A stretch of DNA of 64,000 nucleotides. Origin: Winogradskyella sediminis (lineage in GTDB: Bacteria; Bacteroidota; Bacteroidia; Flavobacteriales; Flavobacteriaceae). The first letter of the stretch is position 1; each line of letters begins with the position of its first letter. Made by a program: the position numbers and the translations under genes. Below are positions 55,000 to 63,159 of the stretch, in pieces. The notes below the pieces were generated by a model. It did no database searches and had not been told where the DNA came from. It was given only the letters and a program-made list of their open reading frames with translations. The DNA lies in the NCBI RefSeq assembly GCF_003387355.1, contig NZ_QUNH01000001.1, positions 568,023 to 632,022 on the forward strand, read 5' to 3'.

Positions 55000-57630
55000 T
55001 TACTGTAATTCTAAATACGCATTTAAGTTTTTATGTCGTTGAATAATTGCATAATTTGAAGACGATATAGCAAAATAAGGTCGGGTAATTTTTGGTTTTA
55101 CCACACGCCCTCTTTTGTCTTTTTCTCCAGATTTAAGCAATTCTCCAAACCCCTTAGCTCCACCTATACTTTTTAATCCATGTACCACAACAAATGTAGT
55201 ATTTTCATCGTAAAGATCTTTTGATGTTGTAAGATCAAAGTACTTTATTTTTGCAACTTCTTCATCTAACGTTTTTATAAAAGCGTCAATATCTTCACCT
55301 GAATTGTTTTCAAATTGAAATATAACATTAAATTTTTGAGCATCTTCATCAGCCACAAATTCCTTTTTTTGCAATACAGGAAAAGCTTCCTTTATTATTT
55401 CTTTTGCACGTTTACCTTCTTCGGTATCAGCATAGGTTAAGGCAATATAGTTGATTCCTTCTTTATAAGCTTCAAAGCCATACAGTCTACCTTTTGCAGA
55501 TGCTTTTAAAATTTCGAACTTTGGCACAAAATCATCACCTTCAAAACGCTTAATCTGCGCTTCCGCTTCTGCAATAACGGCAGCATATTCCTCATTTTCA
55601 AATTGTTGATATAGGTTAGTATAAATAAATTCTGGACTGTTTTTGTCTTTAGATAATTCGGATTGTGGGTTTAATAAAATTTCCGCATACCTCGAATCAG
55701 GATATCCTTTAATAATTGCCGTCTTCATAGTTTCGGCTTCATGATTTAAACCTAATTCTACATAAATACGATATAAATTATACTTGGAAGGTAAAATTAA
55801 ACGGTCTTCCGGATTGTTAACCAACAGGGTTTCTAGTTTAGATTTAGCTAGCTGAAACTCTTTAAACTTTTCCTTATATATAATTCCCAATTGGTAGTAT
55901 GCATAATTTCGTTCTTTAGCGATACTATCAATTTCAACTTGTTCGGTTGGCAATGATGCTAAGTACGTTTCAGGGTCAAAACGTTTGTCCTTAACCGTTT
56001 CTCCTGCCAATTCACCTCCTTCACCAGTAATCTCTTGAGCAGCGTCTGCACGTTGGTTATTTAACCTCCAGTTATCTTGAAGCTTACGGTCTCCCCAAAG
56101 TTTTAAAAATTCATTTTTACCATAAGCAACTGTCGTTGTATTATAAAAATAAAAATTACTATTACTCGCTCCGTTAGGCTGAAGACTTCTAGAATTTCCT
56201 GTCAATGCTCCTATACTTCTGGCCGGAGACGCTGATTTTCTACTTTGATCTAAGCGTGTTGCAGGAGCTGTATTATTACCCTGCTTTTTCAATGCTTCTT
56301 CTCGCTGTTGCTGCACTTCTAACGCCTTTTTTTCTAATTCTTCTGCATATGTTGTATAGATGGCAAGTTGCTCTGATTTCGGGAGACTCACCATTTTGAG
56401 AATACTGTCATTGGTTTGCGCAATACCTTCGTAATAAATAACATCATCAAGATTTTCACGCTTCTTTTTTATGATTCGGTAGGGCTTGGTGTTTACCACC
56501 ATGGCTGTCATTGTACTATCGTAGTACGCTCCTGCTGTTTTATATATATTTTTATCAAAATACATATTACCTAAAGTTTCGTAACTAAGAGCTTTTAAAT
56601 ATTTATCTGACGTTGTTTTTCTAAGCGATTTGTTATAATACACTTCTGCTAGACTATCTGATGTATGCTTGCGATGATATTCTGCGATGCGATAATAAAT
56701 TTTATCTAAAAATGGTCTATTCTCTCTGTTTTCCTCTAAGTCCGTGAGGTATTCTTCAAACTCAACCTGATCTCCATTTAAGACATCATAATTGTTCGAT
56801 TTTTCAATATGTGCATTGATATAAAACGACCTAGGAATCTGGCGATGCATATCTATAATAGCATCAAATTCTAAATTAGCGCTATCTTTTTTTCCGAATT
56901 CATTATATAACTGCCCTTTAATAAAATGGTAGCGCGCCTTTTCTCGCTTAATTTTTGTGTTCTCGGCCGCAATTGTAAGTTGTGCAATGGCGCTGTCTTT
57001 AGATTTTATATTGATATAAGCTTGAGCCAAAGCTGCAGATGCATCGGCTAAATCTTGCCCTTCTATTTCTTCTTCTCTTAATAGGCGCGTTAACTTTTCA
57101 ATAGCACCAGCGTCATTATCTAAACGCATACTAGTTTTTTCGCGCCAGATTTTAACTTGGTTAATTTTATCGCTTGTTGGATATTTATTTAAAATATTAT
57201 TGAAAGCCGCCATCGCAGGCACAAAACGTTTATCAAAATATCGTGCTTTGCCTAAAAGTAAATAAGCTTCGTCTATCTGAGGGTTTTTTTCTTTTCCATT
57301 AAAACTCATTCCATGTACTTGGATGGCTTTAATAGCTTTTTCTTCAGCACGCTCAAAATCTGCATTTTTGGTTTGTCCTGGTAAAAAAATATCCTCGTCA
57401 TCTACCTTCATACGTTCTACAGGCAGAAGCTCCCAGAAATTTTCGGTAAACTCATTATTTACTCCATCTTTTCCTCGCTCTAAAGCGATATTGCCATTAT
57501 ACAACACATTATATTTGGTGCCTAAGGCATGAAACTGTCTATTGATATATTTATCTTTTTTAGTAGAACAGCTTTGCACAAGCATTATAGTGCAAAAAAA
57601 CAGTAGTATTATTTTATAATCGGTTTTCAA
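55000..57630 (-). CDS. sprE: Gliding motility/type IX secretion lipoprotein SprE (PorW)
   Basis: 876 residues. Lipoprotein signal ending MLVQSC (Cys21), followed by KKDKYINRQFHALGTKYNVLYNGNIAL, the conserved start of SprE/PorW, and many TPR units (DEAYLLLGKARYFDKRFVPAMAAFNNILNKYP). SprE is needed for protein secretion through the type IX system and for gliding. Length fits the family. First gene of a transcript continuing into bactofilin and the ATP synthase genes. Confidence 0.93.
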   Translation of the reverse strand: MKTDYKIILLFFCTIMLVQSCSTKKDKYINRQFHALGTKYNVLYNGNIALERGKDGVNNEFTENFWELLPVERMKVDDEDIFLPGQTKNADFERAEEKAIKAIQVHGMSFNGKEKNPQIDEAYLLLGKARYFDKRFVPAMAAFNNILNKYPTSDKINQVKIWREKTSMRLDNDAGAIEKLTRLLREEEIEGQDLADASAALAQAYINIKSKDSAIAQLTIAAENTKIKREKARYHFIKGQLYNEFGKKDSANLEFDAIIDMHRQIPRSFYINAHIEKSNNYDVLNGDQVEFEEYLTDLEENRENRPFLDKIYYRIAEYHRKHTSDSLAEVYYNKSLRKTTSDKYLKALSYETLGNMYFDKNIYKTAGAYYDSTMTAMVVNTKPYRIIKKKRENLDDVIYYEGIAQTNDSILKMVSLPKSEQLAIYTTYAEELEKKALEVQQQREEALKKQGNNTAPATRLDQSRKSASPARSIGALTGNSRSLQPNGASNSNFYFYNTTTVAYGKNEFLKLWGDRKLQDNWRLNNQRADAAQEITGEGGELAGETVKDKRFDPETYLASLPTEQVEIDSIAKERNYAYYQLGIIYKEKFKEFQLAKSKLETLLVNNPEDRLILPSKYNLYRIYVELGLNHEAETMKTAIIKGYPDSRYAEILLNPQSELSKDKNSPEFIYTNLYQQFENEEYAAVIAEAEAQIKRFEGDDFVPKFEILKASAKGRLYGFEAYKEGINYIALTYADTEEGKRAKEIIKEAFPVLQKKEFVADEDAQKFNVIFQFENNSGEDIDAFIKTLDEEVAKIKYFDLTTSKDLYDENTTFVVVHGLKSIGGAKGFGELLKSGEKDKRGRVVKPKITRPYFAISSSNYAIIQRHKNLNAYLELQ

Positions 57631-57720
57631 ACGTTGGTTCTATTTGGTTAATAGATAACTGAAAAACACCTTATTTAGTGTGTTAGATGGTAAAAATAAG
57701 CATCTTTTTGAATTTCTAAT

Positions 57721-57745
57721 GTTATTTCGAAGTTTTTCGAGGTAA
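57721..57745. repeat. Small inverted repeat upstream of sprE
   Basis: GTTATTTCGAA and TTCGAGGTAAC match at 9 of 11 positions. It may be another decayed interspersed repeat or a regulatory site. It lies between the ABC operon terminator and sprE. Confidence 0.3.
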
Positions 57746-57763
57746 CACCAAAGGTGAGCGCAC

Positions 57764-57800
57764 AAAAAAGCTCGTGAAGACCTAGTTCTTAACGAGCTTT
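57764..57800 (-). terminator. Terminator of the PadR-ABC operon
   Basis: Arms AAAGCTCGT and ACGAGCTTT, extended by AAGA/TCTT, with T residues following on the minus strand; 20 bases after the ABC ATPase stop. Confidence 0.82.
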
Positions 57801-57819
57801 ATAGTATTAATTTTAACAC

Positions 57820-58542
57820 TTATTCTTCTTCTTGAGAAGCCATGGCAGTACTTCCAAAATGCGCTTCTAATTCTTTTAATGTGGCAGGATTGGTCTCTAA
57901 ATCTTTAATCACATTTCCTTTTTCTAACACAACGATACGCTCGCAAACGTCTGTGACATGCATTAAATCGTGACTAGAGACTAAAACGGTAACTCCTTGT
58001 TTTTCGGCTAAATCTTTAATGATTTGTTTTAGTCGGATTTGAGTTGTTGGATCTAAATTAGCGAAGGGTTCATCTAATATTATCACTTCAGGATTTCCGA
58101 TAAGTGCCGCTATAATACCAGCTTTCTTTTGATTTCCTTTACTTAAATCTCTCAGGTATTTTTTCTTACCGATGATTTCGCCGTTGAAAAAATCTTCAAA
58201 CTTTGATGTTAAATTATCGACATCAGCTTTATTCTGACCTCGAAGCTCTCCAATAAAATAGAAATACTCTTCTGGTGTTAAATAGCCAATGAGGAAGCTT
58301 TCGTCAATAAACGACGATGTAAAAGGTTTCCAGTCTTCACTTTCATCTACGACAACGTTATTACTTGTAATGTTTCCTGTGGTTGGTTTTATTAAATCGA
58401 GTAATAAACTGAAATACGTTGTTTTTCCTGCGCCATTATTCCCAACCAAACCAAAACTTTGGCCTTTAGGTATGGTTAATTCTTCGATATTTAAAACTGT
58501 GGTTCCGTTATATGTTTTTGAAAGGTCTTTTGTATATATCAT
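57820..58542 (-). CDS. ABC transporter ATP-binding protein
   Basis: 240 residues. Walker A GNNGAGKTT, signature LSKGNQKKAG, a variant of LSGGQ, and Walker B VIILDEPFANLD. A single ATPase domain working with the DUF5687 membrane protein encoded 22 bases upstream. Likely an exporter or membrane-remodelling ABC system of unknown substrate. Last gene of the operon. Confidence 0.93.
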   Translation of the reverse strand: MIYTKDLSKTYNGTTVLNIEELTIPKGQSFGLVGNNGAGKTTYFSLLLDLIKPTTGNITSNNVVVDESEDWKPFTSSFIDESFLIGYLTPEEYFYFIGELRGQNKADVDNLTSKFEDFFNGEIIGKKKYLRDLSKGNQKKAGIIAALIGNPEVIILDEPFANLDPTTQIRLKQIIKDLAEKQGVTVLVSSHDLMHVTDVCERIVVLEKGNVIKDLETNPATLKELEAHFGSTAMASQEEE

Positions 58543-58564
58543 GATGTGTAATCTTAAAGGTTAA

Positions 58565-60043
58565 TTAATTATCTTGACTAAAAGCGTCAATCATTTTGTA
58601 TTTTGAATTGAGATATTTTTGAGTAATGCCTTTCATTAATTTTTTATGAAATACAATACCTAAAACTCCGAGAACAATTAATAAAGCTATTGCTGCAGCA
58701 AAACCTGCAAGCCAATTTACCAATCCAAATAATCCCATAGGCACTAACATAAGTGGAATACCAATTAACCATTGTACAGCGCCAGTACCTTGATAGTTAA
58801 AGGCTGCTTTTTTATCTAACTCTATCTTTTTACGATTATAAGAGCCTCCCCAAAGTATGACGTGCGTATTAACGCCAATATTGTAAATGGCTGCAGCAAA
58901 ATGTGCTATTAAAATTTTATATCCGAAATACACATATGGAATACCGAGGACAAAAAGTAGCACCACACTAATCACCATTAAAATAAATTTGGAACGTAAA
59001 TACTGCTCGTATTTAATATTCTGACTCATTAGCAGTTTGTAATAACCGCTATCCCAAGCCGGAATGAATTGGCCGAAGTTGATTAGAAAAAATCCTGTTG
59101 AGAAAATCCCAATAAATGCTGACATAAAGGTCATTTCTCTATACATGGGTTGTGGATAGAAAAACAAACCATACAGCACCCCTATTAATAACAAAAAGGC
59201 CATTGATTTTGTACGCTTGTTTCTCCAGATTAATTTTAAATCGAGCTTCATAAATGGTGCAATGTCTCCAAAACGTTCGGTCCATGATAAATCGGAAGCA
59301 TTCACCTCAGCGACTTTCGATTTTAATGAGCTATCTAAATACAGTTTCTTAATTAATGTCTTATAGTTAAAGACATAACAACCAATTAAAATTGCAATAG
59401 GAATTAGAATAAAAATAGGATGATTCGCAATGGCTAAAAATCCGTTACCTATGAGCGACGTCATTGGTAGAACTTCAAAATAATTTAATCCAAACAAAAC
59501 ACTGACCACTACCATAATAGGCAGAAATGACAATTCTGATTCTGTAGAAAAGGCTTCAATTATAAAATTCAGGAAGTTAATAATGAGCACTGTTATAATC
59601 ATGGCCAACATCCAAGTGAGGACCATAGCGGTATCGTAATCTTGATTGATAAGTACGATGCTAAACGGAATGATAGCAAATAAGGGTAAAAAATTAAAAA
59701 ATGAAAGCGCTGATTTCCCTAAAACATAATTCACCACGGTAGATCGCTTAATTGGAAGCGTTAAAAGTGGTTTTACACTCATTACTGGTAGCTTTTGCAA
59801 AAAGAAGCGCATTAATAAGTCGCCAATAATCCAGTAAAACAGATAGCTATTTGCAATAACAAATGGATCTTGATCTGGAAAAGTTTCTTTTAATAAAAAG
59901 AACAAGCCAATACCTAATCCTAGAAAAACAGCAATAAAATAAAGCGCAAAAAACACCATAAAGATGTTAATCGCTATATTTTTTTGCCAATAAGACGAAC
60001 GGAAATATTGTTTCCATTCGAGATTGAGAAAATGTTTTATCAT
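58565..60043 (-). CDS. DUF5687 family ABC permease
   Basis: 492 residues, about 10-12 membrane helices. NLEWKQYFRSSYWQKNIAINI at the start and LPIKRSTVVNYVLGKSALSFFN are typical of DUF5687, a Bacteroidetes ABC permease family of unknown substrate. Paired with the ATPase gene that follows. Confidence 0.88.
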   Translation of the reverse strand: MIKHFLNLEWKQYFRSSYWQKNIAINIFMVFFALYFIAVFLGLGIGLFFLLKETFPDQDPFVIANSYLFYWIIGDLLMRFFLQKLPVMSVKPLLTLPIKRSTVVNYVLGKSALSFFNFLPLFAIIPFSIVLINQDYDTAMVLTWMLAMIITVLIINFLNFIIEAFSTESELSFLPIMVVVSVLFGLNYFEVLPMTSLIGNGFLAIANHPIFILIPIAILIGCYVFNYKTLIKKLYLDSSLKSKVAEVNASDLSWTERFGDIAPFMKLDLKLIWRNKRTKSMAFLLLIGVLYGLFFYPQPMYREMTFMSAFIGIFSTGFFLINFGQFIPAWDSGYYKLLMSQNIKYEQYLRSKFILMVISVVLLFVLGIPYVYFGYKILIAHFAAAIYNIGVNTHVILWGGSYNRKKIELDKKAAFNYQGTGAVQWLIGIPLMLVPMGLFGLVNWLAGFAAAIALLIVLGVLGIVFHKKLMKGITQKYLNSKYKMIDAFSQDN

Positions 60044-60094
60044 AATGTAATGATGGGTTGGTTTATGTAATAGGTGTTGAAAAACAGAAATTTG

Positions 60095-60784
60095 TTACAA
60101 ACTAAATTCTGGGTAGGTTTCGTTGAGTAGTTTTTCGGCTTTGTTTGGAATCACTTCTAAACTGATATAATTTATTAATGTTAAGACGGTAAAAGCTAAA
60201 GAAAAGAGCAGCAAAAACAACGTGTTTATTTCAAACTTATCGGGAATTGTAAACACATTATAGAGTTGCGACATAAAGATTAAAGATGCAGCACCTGCTT
60301 GCTTAAAAATAAGCTCTTCTAACATCCATTTTTTATTAGAGATTTCTTTTCGTTTTCTAAATTGCCTGTTTAATTGTGTGCTTTTATAAATACACCATCC
60401 TGAAATTATAATGTAAAAAATGAGGGAAAAGATGGCGGTAAATTTTGAAGAAAACGTTATATAAAAAAACACATACAATGCTATCGTTGCAACGATTTGT
60501 GGCATCTCAAACCATTTTTTAATTTCATACCACAAATAACTTCTGTAACGCTTATTCATGGCCTTTTGTTTCTGCTCAATGGCATCCATAAAGCCAAAAA
60601 TGCCAAATTTTTTAAAGGCTTTGTTTTTGGCTTCTTCAAATGAAAGTTTAGGTTCAGACTTCCACATCATTTCTATATCATTCGCTAAATGGTCTACAAG
60701 TTCGGTTTGTAAATCATAATGCTCTACAAAATGTTGTCTTGTAAAAGCGTAGAGGTCTTGTATTTGGGATTCGGTTAGTTTCAT
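60095..60784 (-). CDS. Membrane protein of unknown function, paralogue of the next gene upstream
   Basis: 229 residues. An N-terminal soluble part (MKLTESQIQDLYAFTRQHFV, then YDLQTELVDHLANDIE) precedes about four membrane helices. The start matches that of the gene overlapping it by 4 bases (ATGA) on the same strand: both read MKLT..D/Q..., then L...ELxDHLA..E. The soluble part resembles the small prefix domains found on some PadR-linked permeases. Function unknown. Confidence 0.82.
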   Translation of the reverse strand: MKLTESQIQDLYAFTRQHFVEHYDLQTELVDHLANDIEMMWKSEPKLSFEEAKNKAFKKFGIFGFMDAIEQKQKAMNKRYRSYLWYEIKKWFEMPQIVATIALYVFFYITFSSKFTAIFSLIFYIIISGWCIYKSTQLNRQFRKRKEISNKKWMLEELIFKQAGAASLIFMSQLYNVFTIPDKFEINTLFLLLFSLAFTVLTLINYISLEVIPNKAEKLLNETYPEFSL

Positions 60785-61416
60785 AATTCATTTACAAGTT
60801 GGGTATATTTCTCTATAATTTTTCTTCTATTGTTTTCAATTACAATTACCGCAGAAAGACTTAATAAAATTGAGACACTAAAGTATAAGACTAATACCAT
60901 CGGTGTTTCGAATAAATAATCTTTTAAAACACCAAACGTATATAAAAATACAGAAGGAAGTGACGTTATGGTAAATAATGATTGTACAGATTGAACTTTT
61001 TTTAATGTTTTAGAATACCTCATTTGATAATATATAGGATAAAGCATCAAAATTGCCTGTATAGTTAACCAGAAGAAACTAAAGGTCTTTAAACTAAAAA
61101 CGTTAAATGCCGTATATCCAATAATTGCTAATACAATAAGTATTCCTATAAATTTTAATTGATAAAAGAACTTTGCAAACTGAACCCAAAGCAACCTTTG
61201 ATAACTCCAGTGAATAGCCTTTTTTTGTTTTTTATCGAACTCTAATATAAAGTCTACTTTACTTAATAAAAAATCTTCAATAAATACATAGGCAGAACGT
61301 TCTTCGAACTCCGTGGCCAAATGATCTATTAACTCAACTCTAATATCTAGATGTTTTATCTTTTTATTTTTGAGAAAATCATCTATAAATTTTATGTCTT
61401 CTTTGGTTAGTTTCAT
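60781..61416 (-). CDS. Membrane protein of unknown function
   Basis: 211 residues. The N-terminus MKLTKEDIKFIDDFL...LDIRVELIDHLATEFEE is followed by about four membrane helices and a basic tail (ENNRRKIIEKYTQLVNEL). Paralogue of the gene that overlaps its end. Preceded by padR, with a palindromic repeat between the padR stop and this start. Confidence 0.82.
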   Translation of the reverse strand: MKLTKEDIKFIDDFLKNKKIKHLDIRVELIDHLATEFEERSAYVFIEDFLLSKVDFILEFDKKQKKAIHWSYQRLLWVQFAKFFYQLKFIGILIVLAIIGYTAFNVFSLKTFSFFWLTIQAILMLYPIYYQMRYSKTLKKVQSVQSLFTITSLPSVFLYTFGVLKDYLFETPMVLVLYFSVSILLSLSAVIVIENNRRKIIEKYTQLVNEL

Positions 61417-61430
61417 TTTAAATTTTAATA

Positions 61431-61457
61431 CCTACAAGGTTTTTGAAACCTTGCAGG
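61431..61457. repeat. Palindromic repeat, copy 9 (between padR and next gene)
   Basis: CCTACAAGGTTT and AAACCTTGCAGG, one mismatch. It sits 8 bases after the padR stop and 14 before the next start, inside an operon. Confidence 0.8.
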
Positions 61458-61465
61458 ATACGTAT

Positions 61466-61798
61466 TTATGCTAATTTAGGGTTCACTAAAGCTTGCATCG
61501 TTTTAATATAGTCTGCTAATTCTTCTAATTTATTTACGGTTTCTTTGGTTCCGGTTTCGGTAAGCTTATAATATTTACGCAATCGGTTATCCACTTTGGC
61601 CACTTCAACATCTAACAACCCTTCTGCTTCTAACTTATGTAATGCCGGATATAAGGCACCTTCTGTGATTTTTAACTCTCCTTTAGTTAACTCCTTTACC
61701 TTTTGGGTAATTTCGTAACCATACATTTTATCGTGCTCATTTAATAGCTTGAGAATGATAGTCGTTAAACTCCCTTTATATAATTTTGAATTGCTCAT
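61466..61798 (-). CDS. PadR family transcriptional regulator
   Basis: 110 residues. The winged-helix domain GSLTTIILKLLNEHDKMYGYEITQKVKEL and ITEGALYPALHKLEAEGLLDVEV is the PadR hallmark; the short C-terminal helix (residues about 85-108) fits the small PadR-s2 class that dimerises. It heads an operon with two paralogous membrane proteins and an ABC pair. A perfect palindrome overlapping its own promoter makes self-repression likely. Confidence 0.94.
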   Translation of the reverse strand: MSNSKLYKGSLTTIILKLLNEHDKMYGYEITQKVKELTKGELKITEGALYPALHKLEAEGLLDVEVAKVDNRLRKYYKLTETGTKETVNKLEELADYIKTMQALVNPKLA

Positions 61799-61805
61799 CG
61801 TACTA

Positions 61806-61813
61806 CAAATATA
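61806..61813 (-). promoter_or_regulatory. -7 box of padR
   Basis: On the minus strand TATATTTG fits TAnnTTTG and ends 7 bases before the ATG, giving a very short leader. Confidence 0.55.
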
Positions 61814-61834
61814 TACATAATTTTCTTATGTATA
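61812..61834. promoter_or_regulatory. Probable PadR operator
   Basis: Perfect inverted repeat with 9-bp arms TATACATAA and TTATGTATA and a 5-base spacer. PadR-type sites usually contain ATAC/GTAT or ACAT/ATGT halves. It overlaps the edge of the padR -7 box and covers the spacer, an ideal position for repression. Confidence 0.7.
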
Positions 61835-61865
61835 AGAAACTTAGGTATGTTGTGTATTAAAAAAA

Positions 61866-61895
61866 GACCTGACAAGCTTTAAAATCTGTTAGGTC
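61866..61895. repeat. Palindromic repeat, copy 10 (degenerate)
   Basis: GACCTGACAAGCTTT and AAATCTGTTAGGTC. It lies between padR and the divergent reductase gene, just upstream of the -7 box at 61911. Confidence 0.6.
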
Positions 61896-61910
61896 TGTAA
61901 TAGAAATCAT

Positions 61911-61918
61911 TATCTTTG
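61911..61918 (+). promoter_or_regulatory. -7 box of the reductase gene
   Basis: TATCTTTG, followed by CA, fits TAnnTTTG, 16 bases before the ATG. The region where the upstream box should be lies in repeat copy 10 and has no exact TTG. Confidence 0.5.
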
Positions 61919-61934
61919 CACAAAATTATTTTTA

Positions 61935-62993
61935 ATGTCACAATTTCACGCACTCACTATAAAATCGATAGCTAAGGTTACAGATCAATCTGTTGCTATT
62001 ACCTTTGATATTCCTGAAAATCTTAAAGAAACATTTAGTTTTAAAGCCGGACAATACATCACTTTAAAAACAACTATTAATGGCGAGGACATTCGTAGAG
62101 ATTACTCTATTTGTGCCTCTCAAAATAGTGGAGCTATTACCGTAGCTGTAAAAGCAGTTGAAAACGGCACATTTTCTATTTATGCCAACACTACCTTAAA
62201 AGCGGGTGATCTCTTAGATGTTGCGGCTCCTAATGGTCGTTTTACTTTTGAAGCCAATGCCGCCAAAACAAGAACCATCGCTGCTTTCGCTGCCGGAAGT
62301 GGCATTACTCCTGTTTTAAGTATTGCTAAAACGCTATTGGAAGACGAACCGTTTAGTAATTTCATTTTGGTATACGGCAACAAATCGTCTAAAAACACCA
62401 TGTTTTTTAGAGAGCTGGTAGAATTACAGGCACAGTATGGTAACCGTTTTCATGTTCATTTTATTTACAGTCAAGCGCGCGAAGAAGGTGCATTATTAGG
62501 CCGCATAGAAAGAAGTACGGTAAACCTCATTGTAAAAAACAAGTACAAAGGTGTTACTATTGAAAATTTCTACCTCTGTGGACCAGAACAAATGATCCAT
62601 ACGGTGAAAGACGTATTGATTGAAAATGGCATTAAAGAAAAAGCTATTAAATTTGAATTATTTACAGCTCCTGTAGAAACCACAGCCGAAACTACGACCA
62701 ATTTACCATCAGGTGAAACCAAGATTAAAGTTGTGGTGGACGAAGAAGAATTTGAATTTAATATGCCTCAAAAGCAAACCATCCTTGAAGCTGCATTAAA
62801 ACAAGATATTGATGCACCATATTCTTGTCAAGGTGGTATTTGTAGTAGTTGCATTGCAAAAGTCACAGAAGGCACTGCAGAGATGCGACAAAACAATATT
62901 CTAACAGACGGCGAAGTAGCAGAAGGCCTCATATTAACTTGCCAAGCACATCCAACCTCAGCTTCTATTGCTGTAGATTATGATGATGTTTAA
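61935..62993 (+). CDS. PaaE-like ferredoxin-NAD(P)H reductase with 2Fe-2S domain
   Basis: 352 residues. FAD domain (about 1-105, RDYSICASQNSG binding flavin), NAD(P)-binding domain (about 106-235, AAGSGITPVLSIAK and YLCGPEQMI), and a C-terminal plant-type 2Fe-2S domain (about 260-352) with CQGGICSSC and a later Cys in LTCQAH. The order matches PaaE, the reductase of phenylacetyl-CoA epoxidase, and related oxygenase reductases. Other paa genes are not in view, so the partner is unknown. Confidence 0.9.
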   Translation: MSQFHALTIKSIAKVTDQSVAITFDIPENLKETFSFKAGQYITLKTTINGEDIRRDYSICASQNSGAITVAVKAVENGTFSIYANTTLKAGDLLDVAAPNGRFTFEANAAKTRTIAAFAAGSGITPVLSIAKTLLEDEPFSNFILVYGNKSSKNTMFFRELVELQAQYGNRFHVHFIYSQAREEGALLGRIERSTVNLIVKNKYKGVTIENFYLCGPEQMIHTVKDVLIENGIKEKAIKFELFTAPVETTAETTTNLPSGETKIKVVVDEEEFEFNMPQKQTILEAALKQDIDAPYSCQGGICSSCIAKVTEGTAEMRQNNILTDGEVAEGLILTCQAHPTSASIAVDYDDV

Positions 62994-63018
62994 AGAAAGA
63001 TTTTAGTGGTTAGACATG

Positions 63019-63057
63019 AAGACCTTTCAGATTGTAAAATCCTGAAAGGTCTTTTTG
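63019..63057 (+). terminator. Terminator of the reductase gene (repeat-related)
   Basis: Perfect 12-bp arms AAGACCTTTCAG and CTGAAAGGTCTT around an 11-base loop, followed by T residues, 26 bases after the stop. The GACCT..AGGTC ends resemble the palindromic repeat family. Confidence 0.85.
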
Positions 63058-63159
63058 TTTTCTAAAAGGTCTTTAGACTAAATTGTAAAAGAAAAAATTA
63101 ACTTGAATTAAGATTACTTAAGTGATTTTTGATCCATGCAATAATAGTAACAAAACGTA

